Below are positions 27,168 to 37,101 of a stretch of DNA of 64,000 nucleotides, one piece after another. Every line of letters begins with the position of its first letter. The first letter of the stretch is position 1. The DNA is from Acanthosoma haemorrhoidale (Eukaryota > Arthropoda > Insecta > Hemiptera > Acanthosomatidae): NCBI GenBank assembly GCA_930367205.1, contig OV884014.1:109443138-109507137 (forward strand), in the 5' to 3' direction. The notes beneath the pieces are model-generated. The model was not told the origin of the DNA and made no database searches. It was given only the letters and a program-made list of their open reading frames with translations. Both the position numbers and the translations under genes were made by a program.

Positions 27168-27700
27168 ACTCGACTTCAGAGCTTCCAGAACAAAATCCTG
27201 CGCACGGCACTATGGCATACCCCTTTTCGTGATATGAAGGCTCCTGACATCCATGAAAAGTTCGAGGTCCCCACCATCACCGAAGCCATCCAAAGAAGAC
27301 ACATCAAGTTCTTTGACTCGATGAAACATAGCCAAAATCCTCTGTTCCGAGACATGACACCCCCACCGCTACCGGCAAGATGGCAACTCTCAAGATCTGG
27401 TATAGCAGACCAAATGGTGGACATCACGGCGCTTGGCCCACACACCAGCCTCTAACAGGCACCCAACACCGCTATCCGACTAAAAAAGACTGCACTACAT
27501 GCCTAGAGGGACTCTAGGCCCAGCCACCAGTGGACTCTCACCACTGTACCGCAACTATCAACCTCTATCGAGGCTTCCCACACTCCCTAATTCCCTCACA
27601 CCACCTTCAAGCAGGTACTCTAAGTACAAGGATCCGCTCAACCCAAATATCCCTTTATTTTCCCCTCATCCTTAATCTTATAATTAGAGAGCTAAAAAGG
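27168..27700 (+). mobile_element. LINE family 3, 3' end
   Basis: The frame from about 27165 to 27455 encodes the RT C-terminal region: TRLQSFQNKILRT, then RRHIKFFDSMKHSQNP and PPPLPARWQLS, ending GPHTSL. The 3' UTR is shared with the copy at 16.6 kb. It is 5'-truncated. A TA microsatellite at about 27757-27790 follows. Confidence 0.75.
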
Positions 27701-27750
27701 AAAATAAAAAAAAAAAACAATTTGTTTACAAAGTGTTTTAGAATTCCAGG

Positions 27751-27756
<6 letters not shown>

Positions 27757-27790
<34 letters not shown>
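27757..27790. repeat. TA microsatellite
   Basis: Uninterrupted alternating TA run following the LINE family 3 tail. Confidence 0.9.
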
Positions 27791-27793
<3 letters not shown>

Positions 27794-28493
27794 TTTCTTA
27801 TGACCGCTAACCTAGAGGACACAAGAAGACAGAAGACCATCGCCTATTTAAAAGTAAAACCTCAATAAAGCCATCAGTTAAACAAATAGCGACCCTATAA
27901 AAATCTAAGAGGTATGTACGACCCTTACTGACACTACCCTCTTGTCTCCTCGAATATTTCATCTACTGGAACATTCTGTACGTCTATCCTACTTGCCATT
28001 TTCTGCAAAGTTCCACATTCGAAAAGTTATCAATTCCTCAATATGGAAATTGATACGGGATACCAGCATGGGGGGGGGTGAAAGCGATGTTCGGTTAACT
28101 TCGGTAAAACTTTTCCTAGCGCATCGCCATTTCCGGTGTGGTGGAGGTTTCCAAGAACAAACTTAACTTCAGATTCGAACCGGTAAAAAAAAAAACTTTT
28201 AAAGTGAGAATGAATTATTATAAAAATTATTTTGTTTACGTTCTTATAAAGTTAAACTAATTTAATTTATTCAGCCATTTATTACTAAACTAGAGAGGAG
28301 AATCTCTAGCTTCAGGCAAGTACGTAAAGTGGCCTGCCGCTCATATTTGATGCCATCTTTCAAGACACTGTATTGATTCAGTTCTGATTTGAGAAAATTA
28401 ACATGTAAAATACAACAGCGTTGTATTCGAGATCCCCCTCGAAACATTCCGTTGCACTCAATGCATTCAATATTCAAATATCCTCGAGTTGAA
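27791..28493. other. No gene seen
   Basis: AT-rich DNA between the LINE family 3 tail and the split LINE family 1 copy; short open frames only. Confidence 0.45.
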
Positions 28494-28640
28494 CATCAAG
28501 CGCATCCAATCCTTTCAATCAAAAGTCCTTAAAACAACAGTAAATGCCCCTTATTAGGTCAGCAACAAAACCCTTCATAACAATCTTACTAAACCTTACA
28601 TTCTTGAACTCATCCTTTCCAAGTTCATAAAATCCCATAG
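28494..28640 (+). mobile_element. LINE family 1 copy, left half
   Basis: Matches 19861-20010 of the longest copy (aacatcaagcg… to …cccatagtaa) and then breaks off. The continuation resumes at about 45176 with atagtaacctatccaaccac. The copy has therefore been split by the 16.5-kb insertion nest. Confidence 0.85.
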
Positions 28641-28645
28641 TAATG

Positions 28646-28680
<35 letters not shown>
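28641..28680. repeat. AT-rich inverted repeat, left arm
   Basis: The sequence tgtaatata followed by TA dinucleotides is the inverted counterpart of the right-hand block at 45120-45175, which ends tatattacatta. It is the target into which the LTR elements inserted. Confidence 0.6.
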
Positions 28681-28682
<2 letters not shown>

Positions 28683-28860
28683 TTAATGTTTATTGAATTA
28701 CAAGCTAAGAAAGGTTGGTAATAAGAACACGTAGAACGTTATAACAAGACTACTTTATTTAGACCAAGATACCTCTATCTATAGGTATTACCTGTAAACA
28801 TATACAGATAACATATGTTTGGGGATTAAGGCTGGGCACTAGCGGCGCCTGGACTTAACT
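28681..28860 (-). repeat. Element A 3' LTR
   Basis: A 180-bp repeat with inverted ends AGTTAA…TTAACT. It matches the LTR at 39655-39834 without a difference that I can see. Confidence 0.9.
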
Positions 28861-28870
28861 CCCCCCCACC
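28861..28870 (-). other. Element A polypurine tract
   Basis: Minus strand GGTGGGGGGG lies directly beside the 3' LTR. This is the expected position for the plus-strand primer of reverse transcription. Element B has the similar GGTAGGGGGG. Confidence 0.8.
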
Positions 28871-29212
28871 AGTTTACGAACACCCATTCGCAAACTTTGA
28901 AGTCCAATACTCGGACGTCTTAGTCCATTCAAATAATGCTCCGCTAATGTTACAAAGGAGCAAAGGCCAGCCCCGCCCGTACACAGCCTACAGGCTTACA
29001 ATCCCTCACATTAAGCTCTAATCCTATAAAACGTAAAAACCTACTGTCACTTGTAAACAAAAAACATAAAAGAAAACTTTGACTTTTAAAAAAAAAACAA
29101 TACTTCTGTGGGAAAAATCACATAACTATAACTATTTACAATGTTCCTTGCGTGTATGCTGCGAGGACACTCCAGCTCATTCCTGATCTACAACCTCCCC
29201 CCCAGGTGGAAG

Positions 29213-32200
29213 CTATAACTGTTCTATGTGGACATTTCGCCGCTTCTTAGGGGGTCGTATACTCTCAATTGTCACGACGTTGTGTTCCCTAATCACGACC
29301 ACTTTAAATGGGCCCTCATATCGCACCAGCTCTTTGCTCCTATTTGACCCTAGTTTTTTATAGACGATAGTCCCAAAGTTCCCCCATTCGATCCCGGACT
29401 TTGAGGTTTTCCCGTTCCACTCGTCTCGCTTTGTCCCTCGTTATCCTTTCTCTGACTTTGTCGCATATTTTCCTCAAAGCGACAGTATTACTCGCCATTT
29501 TCTCCGCCATTCCCTTGTCTGCTACCGTCTCTGCCCCATTTCTCCGTCTTTCGCGCAGCCCAAAGAGGATCTCGAACGGGGAGAACCCCGTCGCGGTGTG
29601 GATCGAATGATTGTAAGCGGCCACCGCCTTCGGCATTGCCTCATTCGCCGGCAGTCCCTTTTCCGCGTGATATACCCGCAGGTGGTCACTCAGGGTGCTG
29701 TGCAATCTTTCTATCCCTCCTCTACTCTTAGGGTGCCCTGGGGTATTACGATGCCAAGAGACATCGAGAGTCTTCATTTCTTTTCGGATGTTGGCATTGT
29801 CAAATTCTCTGCACCCATCCGACGCGATCCGGTCTGGTACTCCGTAAAACTGGAACCAGGTATTTAATGCCAGCATTACCGCGTCTGATGACCGATCTTG
29901 CACCGGGTGCGCCATGGCCACTTTGCTAAAGCTGTCGATTGTGGTAACCCACTTATACCCCCTCCAAGTGAAGGTATCCACTTGTAAGTCACTCAACGGT
30001 GTCTCGGCGGTGGGCGATTCTTCTTGTCGCCCCCGTGGCGGATGTCTGTCATACTTCGTAGTGAGACAAACTGCACATGCCCCTATCATTTCTTGTATGC
30101 TCTTTTTCATTCCCCACCAAAAGTACCTCCGCCGCAACGCTTGCAACGTTTCCTGAACTCCACGGTGGTTCGTTTTTCCTTGGTGATAGGCCAGCGTCAC
30201 TTCCAGCTGCTGTTCTCTGTCTTTGAGTGTCTCCACCATCGACGTGCACCGAATAAATATCCTATCCACTCCAAGTTGTTCCGTTCGCCAGAGTCTACGA
30301 ATTTTCTCCCAAATAGTGGCATTCCCTACAAATACATGATGGGTCTTTCCGGGTTCCGAGGCATCTTTCAATGCACGGCAAATTTGGTGGTTCCTAACCC
30401 CTGGTGGCGACCAAATCGTCGCGATTTTACTTCTCCCATAACTGTCATATGCGATCTGCAGCCGCCCTGAGGTCTTGGATTTCCAAATGATCTGCCGTCT
30501 TTTGTCGTTCACGATCCCTTCTGTTACTTCCATTTCAACAGGTCTTTCGGCGGCGGAACCTTCCTCTTCAAGGGTTTCCTCACCTTCGCTATCTCCTCGC
30601 GTACCGAGGCTTCCATCCTCCCCGGGTGTCCATTCCCGGAGAAACTGTTGGATTTCCCCGGATGGTTCCCCTTCTTCCAATGCATTCACAGTAATGGCTC
30701 TGGACAGCCAGTCTGCCACTACGTTCTCTTTCCCGGGTTTATATATGATCTCCATATTGTACTGGGACAAAAACTCTTTCCACCTCGTGACCCGCGCCGA
30801 GGACTCCTTTAACTTTCCTACCCATTGTAGGGGTCTGTGGTCGGTGTGAACACGGAATTTTCTGCCGAAGACATATGGGCGGAAATGGTCTATAGCCCAG
30901 ACGATACCTAGGAGCTCTCTCTCTCTAGAGCACTATACCGCGCTTCCGTTTCTGTGAGCCGTCGACTAGCGTACGCCACCGGGCGCTCCCCACCGTCTCT
31001 CTCCTGCGACAACACTGCCCCCAGTGCGTATTCGCTGGCATCAGTGGTGATTGTGAAGGGATGTTGGAAATCGGGAAATGCTAATATCGGTTCCTCTTGT
31101 AAGCTAGACATACATTTCCGGATGTTCTGCTCCATGATTGGGGTAATTACCACCCTCGCTCCCTTTCGCAGTAAATTATTAATAGGCACCAGGTATGCCA
31201 CCATGTCCGGCACAAATCTTCTGTAATAATTAAGCGTCCCCAGAAGTCGACGGATCCCCTTTACATCTGTGGGCACCACCATCCTTCTAATGGCCTCGAC
31301 CTTCGTAGAGTCTGGCTTAACCCCCTCCTGTGAGATAGTGTGGCCCAAAAAATTGATTTTTTTCTTCCCCAACAGAGACTTCTCCATGGACAATTTTAAT
31401 CCGAATTCGCGGACTCTTTGAAATACACTTCTTAGGTGCTCAACGTGCTCTGCCTCCGTTCTGCTGAAAACTAACAGATCGTCCATGTAGACCTGGCATA
31501 CCGCTTCGTCTATTCCCCTCAAAAATTCATCCATTAGGCGTTGAAAGGTAATCGGGGCGTTTTTCAGTCCAAATGGCATCCTGGTAAATTGATAATGCCC
31601 CCTCTCAAATGTAAAGGCCGTTTTGTCTTGGTCGTTCGCACTCATCTTGATCTGGTGATAGCCTGCCTTTAGATCTAGGGTACTAAATATTGTCGCCCCG
31701 TTCAATCTGTCTAATATGTCCTCAAATCGGGGAATAGGATACTTCTCATCCGTCGTGTTCTCGTTTAACTTCCGATAATCGATAACTACCCTGTATTTCT
31801 CCGTCTCGTCCCCAGGTCTATTTTTCTTCCTCACTGCCCATAGAGGACAGTTATATGGCGAAGTGCTATCAATTATAATCCCTTGCCGTTTGAGACTCTC
31901 TAGCTCCTCTCTAATATGCCTACGTAGTGCCTGCGGATATCGTCTCTCTTTCACGTATGTGACGCGTTCTTTCTTTAACTGGATCTCGTGGACCGTCTTC
32001 CCAGTCGCTCCTAGCGTGTCTCCCTCTACGTAAAAAATATCCTCAAACTCCCTCTGTAGGCCTTCCCTCCAGCCCTCTATTTTATTAACCGCCCCTATCC
32101 GCGCTCTTCCGTCCCATATAGTCCCTTGACATTTATATTCCACTTTGCCCAACTTAATGTTCCATTTTTCCCCGATATTCTCCACACGCGCACCTACCTT

Positions 32201-32554
32201 CCCCAACATGTCGCACCCAACTATCACCTGGTACTCCCGCGGCATGTTTCCTACGATATGTATCTTTAGATCTCCCCCTTTCTTCGCCCACCTATTTAGC
32301 CCTATGACTAACTCTCCCACTACCTCGCAAGGGCCTCCCAGGGTGATTAAACTACAATTACATACCTGAATCTGGAGTGCCCTCTCTCCACCATACAGCC
32401 TCTCCAGCGCTCCGCGGGACATGATGGTGTTGGTGCTTCCCGTGTCCACCAGACACATCTCTCCTCCTTTGACCCTAATTATTGGCAACGCACACATCCT
32501 CTCCCGAATTGCATTACATCTCAGGATGCGGTCGCCTCTCTGCCGACACGCTCC
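29213..32554 (-). pseudogene. Element A pol (protease, RT, RNase H, integrase), two frameshifts
   Basis: The frame continues directly from gag after one UGA codon. In order it holds a retropepsin (CLVDTGSTNTIMS), a reverse transcriptase with the YMDD box (QVYMDDLLVFS), an RNase H (TITTDASEYALGAV), an integrase zinc finger (HQGKTNHRG … CAVCLTTK) and a DDE core (LQVDTF, ASDGCREF, GGIERLHSTL). Against intact element B there are two breaks. One is an extra AG in the AG run near 30915-30930, at the start of RNase H. The other is an extra T near 29370 that ends the frame prematurely at 29358. In the corrected frame the end aligns with B to a stop at 29213. The catalytic residues are otherwise present. 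Confidence 0.85.
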
Positions 32555-33043
32555 TCAGGCTTCATCACGTTGCTCCCATCTACGTGACTCGACCTTCTGC
32601 CCTGTCTGTCTCCTGTTTCTGCTGCGCCTCGCTTCTTCTCCTTCAGTTCCCGAAGTCCCTGATGACTCATCTTCTGATGATCCACTCTCCCCATGTGTCA
32701 TGCTCCGTCTCTCTCTTACTTCTTGAGTGTTTACCTCCATTGGTTCTGGTCGTTGGTATTCTCTCCTCCGGAAGATATACGGGCAATGCCTCGCGATGTG
32801 TCCTTCCTCGCCACACTCAAAACATTTTGTTCGAGGACACTGTGCCACTAAATGTCCTGCCTTCCTACATCCGTGGCATTTTCTTTCTTCCCTGGGCGGG
32901 GCATACCTCGGTCTCGTTCCTCTAAATCTTCTTTCTCCTGTCGTTCCCTTGTCTCTGCCAATAACGGACGTTTCTGGTCTCCTCCAGGTTGGTTTCAGGG
33001 TCCGGGTTCTTTTGTATGCAACTCGGCTCCACTCATTGTCGAC
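32555..33043 (-). pseudogene. Element A gag, C-terminal part (nucleocapsid)
   Basis: This is the continuation of gag after the inserted element C. It resumes in the same frame (VDNEWSRVAYKRT). It carries two CCHC zinc knuckles, CHGCRKAGHLVAQC and CFECGEEGHIARHC, an acidic, Ser-rich tail, and a UGA stop at 32557-32555 beyond which the pol frame stays open. The inserted length plus a 3-bp duplication is a multiple of three, so the two gag halves are in register. The gene is interrupted and not functional. Confidence 0.85.
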
Positions 33044-33295
33044 AGTTATGGAAGCCGCTGACACACGCACACCGACAGACAACACCCAGCTGACACCTGC
33101 ACCATCGCCTAAGTCAGCACTCCTTAATCTAATCTGTCATTATATAATCCTTCCTTTCCTCTCACCAGCTCTCATTCATCTCGTTACTGTACCCCTGACG
33201 TATTACTTAATCACTTTGTCATATAAGTTGTATTCTTTTGTCTAGTTAATAAACCACTTTTTAAAAAGGCCCCTTTGGTCTTCAATTATTTAACT
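33044..33295 (+). repeat. Element C 5' LTR
   Basis: A 252-bp LTR beginning AGTTATGG and ending TTAACT, with an AATAAA signal near 33248. It matches the copy at 38603-38854 throughout by eye. Confidence 0.92.
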
Positions 33296-33312
33296 GGCGC
33301 CCGAACAGGGAC
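33295..33312 (+). other. Element C primer binding site (tRNA-Lys type)
   Basis: TGGCGCCCGAACAGGGAC is the 18-nt sequence complementary to the 3' end of the lysine tRNA that primes many retroviruses. Its first T overlaps the last base of the LTR. Confidence 0.85.
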
Positions 33313-33598
33313 CTTGGCAGTGTTTATATAACTTCAGAAGAATCTCCCCATTCAGCGATCCCGCGTTTGGCTAGGCTAGACCTGAGAACTTTTCGATTCT
33401 TTCCATGAGAAGGCCGATGCTATATTGAACAGGACTTCAGGACTGATCGAGCACTGGTATATTTTAATATACATTCACCGAGGCTCCAAGAACCACAAAA
33501 TCTGTTATCTAGCGACCAGAGGAAGCCGATAGAAGGCAACATTATCTAGAAGAAGACATCACTTGTATTGGTAAATATATTTTTTTGTACACATTTAC

Positions 33599-34705
33599 AT
33601 GCCCATTACTGACAGACTTAATATAAACCGTAACTTAGAAGAAACCGTAAACATGACTTCTAACGATTACAAAATTTCTACTACAGACCTTAAACTGATC
33701 CCAGAATTTGACGGAAATCCCAGCCATCTAGTACGATTTATTAATAAAATAAATTTTGTAGCGAATAACGTCTGCACAACTGACAATCCACATCACGAAT
33801 ATAACGCGAAACAATTGATAGGACATGCAACAAACAAATTAGTAGGACATGCCGAATATTGCGGAAGACGGAACTATAACTCTTTACTAGAACTGATCCA
33901 AGAACTCAAACTTAACTTTCGTGACGACAAAACAATACCCCAATCCATAGCAGAAATATATCAAACTAAACCCTTAAGAAACGAACATCCCAATAGCTAT
34001 GTAGAAAGACTGATATTATTACGAGACGACCTTGAAGGTAGATTATATACGGACGACACAAAAACAGACTTACAAAAACACACAGAAATAAACGTATTTG
34101 ATGAACAAATAGTTGACCATTGCCAAAGACAACTTGAAACTTCAGTTGACAATTTCCTCCAACACCTACGAATTAAAAATTTGAGGGATTTGAAAAAGGC
34201 ATTAAAAACCACAGCAGTACGAGTAGTCGAAAGAGCATACGGTAACAAACTAACACACAACGAATCCACACAAAGATGCAGTCAAAACCAACCACCCTCC
34301 ACTAGCAATTATAAAGGGAGGAATTACGACCCACATTATCACGAGAAAAAACGTGAATTTTATGACAATAATAGACAACAATCCCAACAACCAAGACAGT
34401 ACAATCAAGAACAACCACGTTTTAACAATAACTACCCCCGAGACGAAAACGAAAGACATAATCAATCATGGAAACCCTATGAACAAAGACAATACTTTAA
34501 CAAACCAAACCCCAGACCGGAACAAAGAGAAAATCAGACCGTATCAATGCGCACTGCCAGCAATCGCGTACACCACACGGAAAATGACAAAGACCAACAA
34601 ATAACTGAATTACAAGACAGACTACAACAATTAGAATCTCGTTATGAGGATTTTTTAGACGTAGGTCCCAACAACAACGAACCTCCAGACCCGAATACCA
34701 ATTAA
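33599..34705 (+). CDS. Element C Gag
   Basis: An open frame of 368 residues with no internal stop. The N-terminal two thirds resembles the capsid region of errantiviral Gag (KLIPEFDGNPSHLVRFINK near residue 35). The following region is rich in Asn, Gln and Arg (about residues 225-310), likely RNA-binding in place of a zinc knuckle, and a short predicted coiled coil (ITELQDRLQQLESRYEDFL) lies near the C-terminus. The pol frame follows in the -1 frame with little spacing, as expected for frameshift expression. The Met near residue 18 is an alternative start. The protein looks intact. Confidence 0.85.
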   Translation: MPITDRLNINRNLEETVNMTSNDYKISTTDLKLIPEFDGNPSHLVRFINKINFVANNVCTTDNPHHEYNAKQLIGHATNKLVGHAEYCGRRNYNSLLELIQELKLNFRDDKTIPQSIAEIYQTKPLRNEHPNSYVERLILLRDDLEGRLYTDDTKTDLQKHTEINVFDEQIVDHCQRQLETSVDNFLQHLRIKNLRDLKKALKTTAVRVVERAYGNKLTHNESTQRCSQNQPPSTSNYKGRNYDPHYHEKKREFYDNNRQQSQQPRQYNQEQPRFNNNYPRDENERHNQSWKPYEQRQYFNKPNPRPEQRENQTVSMRTASNRVHHTENDKDQQITELQDRLQQLESRYEDFLDVGPNNNEPPDPNTN

Positions 34706-34707
34706 AT

Positions 34708-37101
34708 TACACGGACAGTCTCCCAAAAATAAAAGACAGAAAAGGCAAGACATGGCTAATAGACACTGGAGCTTCTAAAAATTATATCAATCCCCATTCC
34801 TTACCCGAGGGAACAAAAATTAATTCGGAAGACTTTGTAATGAAAACTCCTACAGGCAGAGCCGAAGGCACTCAAAGCGCCATAATCGATCTCTATCCCC
34901 TGTTAGGAATTCAAGCAAAGGTAAAAATGCTAATATACCCCTTTAGCAATCGTTTCGATATTTTATTAGGATACGAGACAATGCAAAATTTAAACATAAA
35001 AATTAACTGTCAAAATAATGAATTAATAATAAATAAAATAAAATTTAAATTAGAAAACGAAAATTTAGAAGATAATAATAATAGTAATAATAATAAATTA
35101 AAAAATAAAAGGGACCAAACATACCCGGAAATAAACAAAAATAAAAGGGACCAAACATACCCGGAAATAAACAAAAATAAAAGGGACCAAACATACCCGG
35201 AAATAAACAAAAATAAAAGGGACCAAACATACCCGGAAATAAACAAAAATAAAAGGGACCAAACACACCCGGGAAATAATGAAAACAATAAAAATAATAA
35301 TAACAATAAATCTAATAATAATAAATTTAATAACAATAATAATAATAATAAATCAAAAGAAAAGAACGAACTATACTATATTGATGACAAACAAACAATT
35401 AAACAATTAATTCGAACAGACCATATTGACGTTACTCACATTAATGGAAAAACAAATTACGTAGCGGACTTACTATCACGACAAAACGAGAACTTAGAAC
35501 AAAACACAAATACTAACCATATAGACGGAGATTTTGACGAATTTCTAAACGATCTAGCAATACTCCCGTTAGACGAGAACCCAGACTATGACACACTTAT
35601 AGAAGAATTAGAAAACATGACTCAAACAGAACAAATAAATGACGCAATTAGTACATGTGGAGCAACTGTTCACTCCCAACAATCATCCAACGAACGAATT
35701 TGGATAGCAGACAGTGACAAGAATATTAACATAGAGAAACATCAGATAATAATAAAAAAGGGAATAAAAGAAACAAACTTTACTAAACCATTTAACAAAA
35801 ACAGACATGAAATTAAATTTGACAACTTAGACGACTTAGAATCACTAATCGAACAATTTATTAGACCCAAAATTACTTATGGAATTTACTGTGAACCAGA
35901 TATCCCATTACTCCAACCATGGTACGATAAAACATTTAAAGACATTTCTAGACTAATACAAGAATCATACCCAACAGTTAAACTAAAAAGATACAAAAAC
36001 TATGTAACCGATATCTTAGACAAAGAAGGACAAATTGAAATAATTAATGACTACCACATAGGAAAAACATCCCACAGAGGCACAGTCGAAACAAACGACA
36101 AACTTAGAAAATTATACTACTTCCCATTAATGAAAGAAACGATAAATGACTTTATTAACAATTGCAAGACATGTAAGAAAACTAAATACGAACGCAACCC
36201 TATAAAAGCAAAGTACATGATAACACCAACACCAAATAGACCGTTCGAAGAATTAATGATAGACACATTACATTTTGACAGAAAATATATCATAACTATA
36301 ATTGACACATTCTCAAAAAGACTATTTACACACATGATACCAGCCGTAACTGGAATTAACATATGCGAAGCCATTAAACTTTACTTAACACTATATCCAA
36401 CACCCGTATCGATAAAAATGGACAACGGCAAAGAATATAAAAATAATTTAGTACTCAACTTCTTACAAACTAACGAAATCTAACCAATTTACGTGACCCC
36501 AGGAAATCCTAATTCATTAGGAACACTAAACAGAGCACATAGTACACTCATCGAAATATTACGAACACTTAACGAAAAAGAACTAACAAACACATCATTA
36601 AATAACAGACTAATGCTAGCAACAATAGCATACAACAATACCTTAAACTCTAAACTAAACATGACACCGGACGAAATAACATTCGGAATAACAAGAAGAC
36701 CTAACAAACAAATAGAAATAAAAGAACAATACGTACAAAAATACCATGACGAAAAGAACATAATACATGAACTAATACGGAATAAAATCGTGACGGAAAA
36801 AGAAAATAGAACAGAGTTATTAAATACAAATCGCGAAGACCCACCTGACATAAATGACGAACAGATATATATAAAAACAACCCATCACCGCAAATACAAT
36901 AATCCCTACAGACCCGTACTATTGTACAAAGACAGAAACGAAACAAACAAAGCACACGTTAATAGAATCAAAAGACCACGTAAACAACACTTGAGACCGA
37001 GACCAAACATTACTGTTTCAGAAGGAGAAAATGAATCCTACTCGGACAGTACTAATCCAGACGCTTCTATGGACATTAACATATACTATGACAGTGACTG
37101 A
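34708..37101 (+). pseudogene. Element C pol remnant: protease, no RT, broken integrase
   Basis: In the -1 frame relative to gag there is a retropepsin with LIDTGAS near 34770 and LLGYETM near 34965. Next come an Asn/Lys-rich stretch and five tandem 12-residue repeats (35107-35280), then abruptly the end of RNase H (HINGKTNYVADLLSR near 35440). The integrase follows, with its HHCC finger (HIGKTSHRG, CKTCKKTK) and the first two catalytic Asp (MIDTLHF, KMDNGKEY). A stop codon at 36481-36483 interrupts it. After the stop the same frame continues, but where a catalytic Glu is expected it reads GTLNRAHS, with Asn. No reverse transcriptase motif is present anywhere. The tail overlaps the start of env by 71 bp. 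Confidence 0.85.
35107..35280 (+). repeat. 36-bp tandem repeat inside element C pol
   Basis: Four near-perfect units plus a diverged fifth of 36 bp, each encoding a 12-residue repeat (NKRDQTYPEINK). They occupy the position where the reverse transcriptase should lie. Flanking sequence is AAT-rich low complexity. Confidence 0.95.

Noticed and set aside
29401..33245. Plus-strand open frames across element A (for example 30024-30470, 32482-32925)
   Set aside because: They are antisense to gag and pol of element A.
33050..33247. 65-codon open frame within each element C LTR
   Set aside because: It is present in both LTRs only because they are identical; it has no recognised domain and lies in the promoter/R region.
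35010..35336. 108-codon minus-strand frame with repeated hydrophobic units, looking like a membrane protein
   Set aside because: It is the reverse strand of the 36-bp tandem repeat in element C.
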